Shown: positions 37,025 through 38,749 of the stretch, piece by piece
Layout: each line of letters begins with the position of its first letter
Position numbering within the stretch: the stretch's first letter is position 1
From: Paracoccaceae bacterium
GTDB lineage: Bacteria > Pseudomonadota > Alphaproteobacteria > Rhodobacterales > Rhodobacteraceae
Assembly: GCA_007693835.1 (NCBI GenBank)
Contig: RECW01000086.1
Location: 1-38,749 of the forward strand
Direction of reading: 5' to 3'
DNA: 38,749 bases
Notes under the pieces: model-generated
Told to the model about the DNA's origin: nothing
The model's input: only the letters and a program-made list of their open reading frames with translations
Databases searched by the model: none
Program-made: the position numbers and the translations under genes

Positions 37025-38749
37025 ATGCTCCGCGCCTTCGCCGCCTACTACGCGCCGCACAAGCGGCTTTTCCTGCTCGACTTCGGCTGCGCCGTGCTGG
37101 CGGGGATGCTGCAGCTCGGCTTTCCGCTGGCGGTGGCGGCCTTCGTCGACCGGCTGCTGCCGCAGGGCGACTGGCGGCTGATCTCCATCGCGGCCGGCGC
37201 GCTGCTCGCGGTCTATCTGGTGAACGCCGCCCTGATGGCGGTGGTCACCTACTGGGGCCACGTCCTCGGCATCGCCATCGAGACCGAGATGCGCCGCCGC
37301 GCCTTCGACCACCTGCAGAAGCTCTCGTTCCGCTTCTTCGACAGCCAGAAGACCGGGCACCTCGTCGGGCGGCTGACCAAGGACCTCGAAGAGATCGGCG
37401 AAGTCGCCCACCACGGCCCCGAGGACGCCTTCGTCGCGCTGATGACCTTCCTCGGCGCGCTGGCGCTGATGGCGGCGACGCACGCGCCGCTGGCGCTGAT
37501 CGCGGCGACCATCGCGCCGATGGTGATGTGGCTGATCATCCGCTTCGGCGGCGCCATGACCCGCAACTGGCAGAGCCAGTTCGAGCGCGTCGGCGCCTTC
37601 AACGCCCGCATCGAGGAGACCATCGGCGGCGCCCGCGTCGTCCGCGCCTTCGCCAACGAGGACCACGAGCGCCGCCTGTTCGCCGCCGACAACGACCGCT
37701 ACCGGCGCGCCAAGCTGGAGGCCTACCGGCTGATGGCGGCGACCGTCTCGCTCAACTTCCTCGGGATGCGGCTGTTGCAGGTGGTGATCCTGCTCGCGGG
37801 CGCCTTCTTCGTCTACGGCGGCAGCCTCAGCATCGGCGGCTTCGTGGGCTTCCTGCTGCTGATCAACGTGTTCTACCAGCCGCTCGAGAAGATCGCCGCG
37901 GTGCTGGAGACCTACCCCAAGGGCATCGCCGGGTTCCGCCGCTATCAGGAGCTGCTGGCGACCCGGCCCGACATCGCCGACCGCCCCGGCGCCGTCGACC
38001 TCGGGCGCGCCGTGGGGGCGGTCGCGTTCGAGGGCGTGCGCTTCGGCTACGAGCCCGGCCGCCCGGTGCTGCGCGACCTGTCGCTGGCCATCGCGCCGGG
38101 CGAGACCGTCGCTTTCGTCGGCCCCTCCGGCGCGGGCAAGAGCACGCTGCTCTCCCTCGTGCCGCGGTTCTACGACGTCGACGCAGGCCGCGTCGCCATC
38201 GACGGCCACGACGTGCGCGACGTCGCGCTCGCCTCGCTGCGGCGGCAGATCGGCGTCGTCCAGCAGGACGTCTTCCTGTTCGCCGGCACGCTGCGCGAGA
38301 ACATCGCCTACGGCCGGCTCGGGGCCTCCGACGCCGAGATCCTCGACGCCGCGCGCCGGGCCCGGCTGGCCGAGCTGATCGACGGGCTGCCTGAAGGGCT
38401 CGACACGGTGGTCGGCGAGCGCGGCGTGAAGCTGTCGGGCGGGCAGAAGCAGCGCGTCGCCATCGCGCGCATCTTCCTCAAGAACCCGCCGATCCTCATC
38501 CTCGACGAGGCGACGTCGGCGCTCGACACCGAGACCGAGCGGCTGATCCAGGCGGCGCTGGAGGAACTGGCGCGCGACCGCACCACGCTGGTGATCGCCC
38601 ACCGCCTCGCCACCATCCGCAACGCCGACAGGATCGTGGTGCTGACGCCCGACGGCATCGCCGAGCAGGGACCGCACGCCGAGCTTCTGGCCCGCGGCGG
38701 CCTCTACGCCCGGCTGAGCGCGGCGCAGGACGCCGGGCGCGCGGCCTAG
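37025..38749 (+). CDS. ABC exporter, fused permease/ATPase (MsbA-like)
   Basis: A 574-residue half-transporter. Residues 15-310 form the six-helix exporter membrane domain (RLFLLDFGCAVLAGMLQLGF as helix 1, LSFRFFDSQKTGHLVGRLTK as the coupling helix region). About 335-570 form the ATPase with A-loop Tyr in RFGYEPG, Walker A GPSGAGKST near 366, Q-loop VVQQDVFLF, signature LSGGQKQRV near 469, Walker B ILILDEATSALD near 490 and switch His in VIAHRLATI. It would act as a homodimer exporting lipids, peptides or drugs. The start at 37025 is chosen because the open frame to 36746 runs through non-coding spacer. The gene is complete: its stop is the last codon of the window. Confidence 0.92.
   Translation: MLRAFAAYYAPHKRLFLLDFGCAVLAGMLQLGFPLAVAAFVDRLLPQGDWRLISIAAGALLAVYLVNAALMAVVTYWGHVLGIAIETEMRRRAFDHLQKLSFRFFDSQKTGHLVGRLTKDLEEIGEVAHHGPEDAFVALMTFLGALALMAATHAPLALIAATIAPMVMWLIIRFGGAMTRNWQSQFERVGAFNARIEETIGGARVVRAFANEDHERRLFAADNDRYRRAKLEAYRLMAATVSLNFLGMRLLQVVILLAGAFFVYGGSLSIGGFVGFLLLINVFYQPLEKIAAVLETYPKGIAGFRRYQELLATRPDIADRPGAVDLGRAVGAVAFEGVRFGYEPGRPVLRDLSLAIAPGETVAFVGPSGAGKSTLLSLVPRFYDVDAGRVAIDGHDVRDVALASLRRQIGVVQQDVFLFAGTLRENIAYGRLGASDAEILDAARRARLAELIDGLPEGLDTVVGERGVKLSGGQKQRVAIARIFLKNPPILILDEATSALDTETERLIQAALEELARDRTTLVIAHRLATIRNADRIVVLTPDGIAEQGPHAELLARGGLYARLSAAQDAGRAA

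Noticed and set aside
1-38749. Mobile elements, prophage, CRISPR arrays or tRNA/rRNA genes
   Set aside because: No transposase or integrase motifs, spaced direct repeats, attachment-site duplications or tRNA-like cloverleaf sequences were seen on either strand by eye.

Overview
This is a very GC-rich stretch (mostly C or G at third codon positions, few AT-rich islands) from what looks like an alphaproteobacterium, perhaps of the Rhodobacterales. That placement is inferred from base composition, the dense ATGA/GTGA-overlapped operons, the many solute ABC transporters and the hydantoinase gene families. No rRNA, tRNA, CRISPR, insertion sequence or phage gene was found. All identifications come from reading motifs by eye; no database search was run.

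Layout. (1) 146-1465: an M20 metallopeptidase/deacylase. (2) 1633-5898: a compact six-gene cation/proton antiporter operon in the order E-F-G-(fused MbhD/MbhE/MnhB)-C-D, resembling the membrane arm of Mbh-type complexes and lacking a full MrpA. (3) 6261-12311: a branched-chain-amino-acid/amide-type ABC uptake operon (binding protein, LivH, fused LivM-LivG, LivF) followed by an amidase-signature hydrolase. (4) 12317-19732: a SnoaL-like protein, a truncated cytosine-deaminase-like gene end, an ATP-dependent hydantoinase pair (HyuB then HyuA), an AraC and a LysR regulator, and an N-carbamoylsarcosine-amidase-like cysteine hydrolase. (5) 19773-31830: one long minus-strand run of ten genes: ATPase, two PotB/PotC permeases, two short-chain dehydrogenases, a Tat-exported PotD-type binding protein, a second ATPase, a second HyuA/HyuB pair and an Old Yellow Enzyme-type flavin reductase. 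A divergent GntR regulator with two winged-helix domains (31995-33017) sits across an AT-rich spacer holding a 24-bp imperfect palindrome. (6) 33228-38749: housekeeping-like genes: S41 C-terminal processing protease, CDF-like membrane protein, exported PRC-barrel protein and an MsbA-type ABC exporter whose stop codon is the last base of the window.

How it fits together. Regions 3 to 5 read as acquisition and breakdown of cyclic or carbamoylated nitrogen compounds. In region 4, hydantoinase plus carbamoylsarcosine amidase plus a leftover cytosine-deaminase-family end matches the known creatinine route through N-methylhydantoin, with its first enzyme apparently lost here. Region 5 is a separate, self-contained transport-plus-catabolism operon for an unidentified ring compound: uptake, alcohol/ketone redox by SDRs, ATP-dependent ring opening by HyuA/HyuB and C=C reduction by the flavoenzyme. 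It is the best candidate in the window for an undescribed pathway. The substrates are inference, not something the sequence proves.
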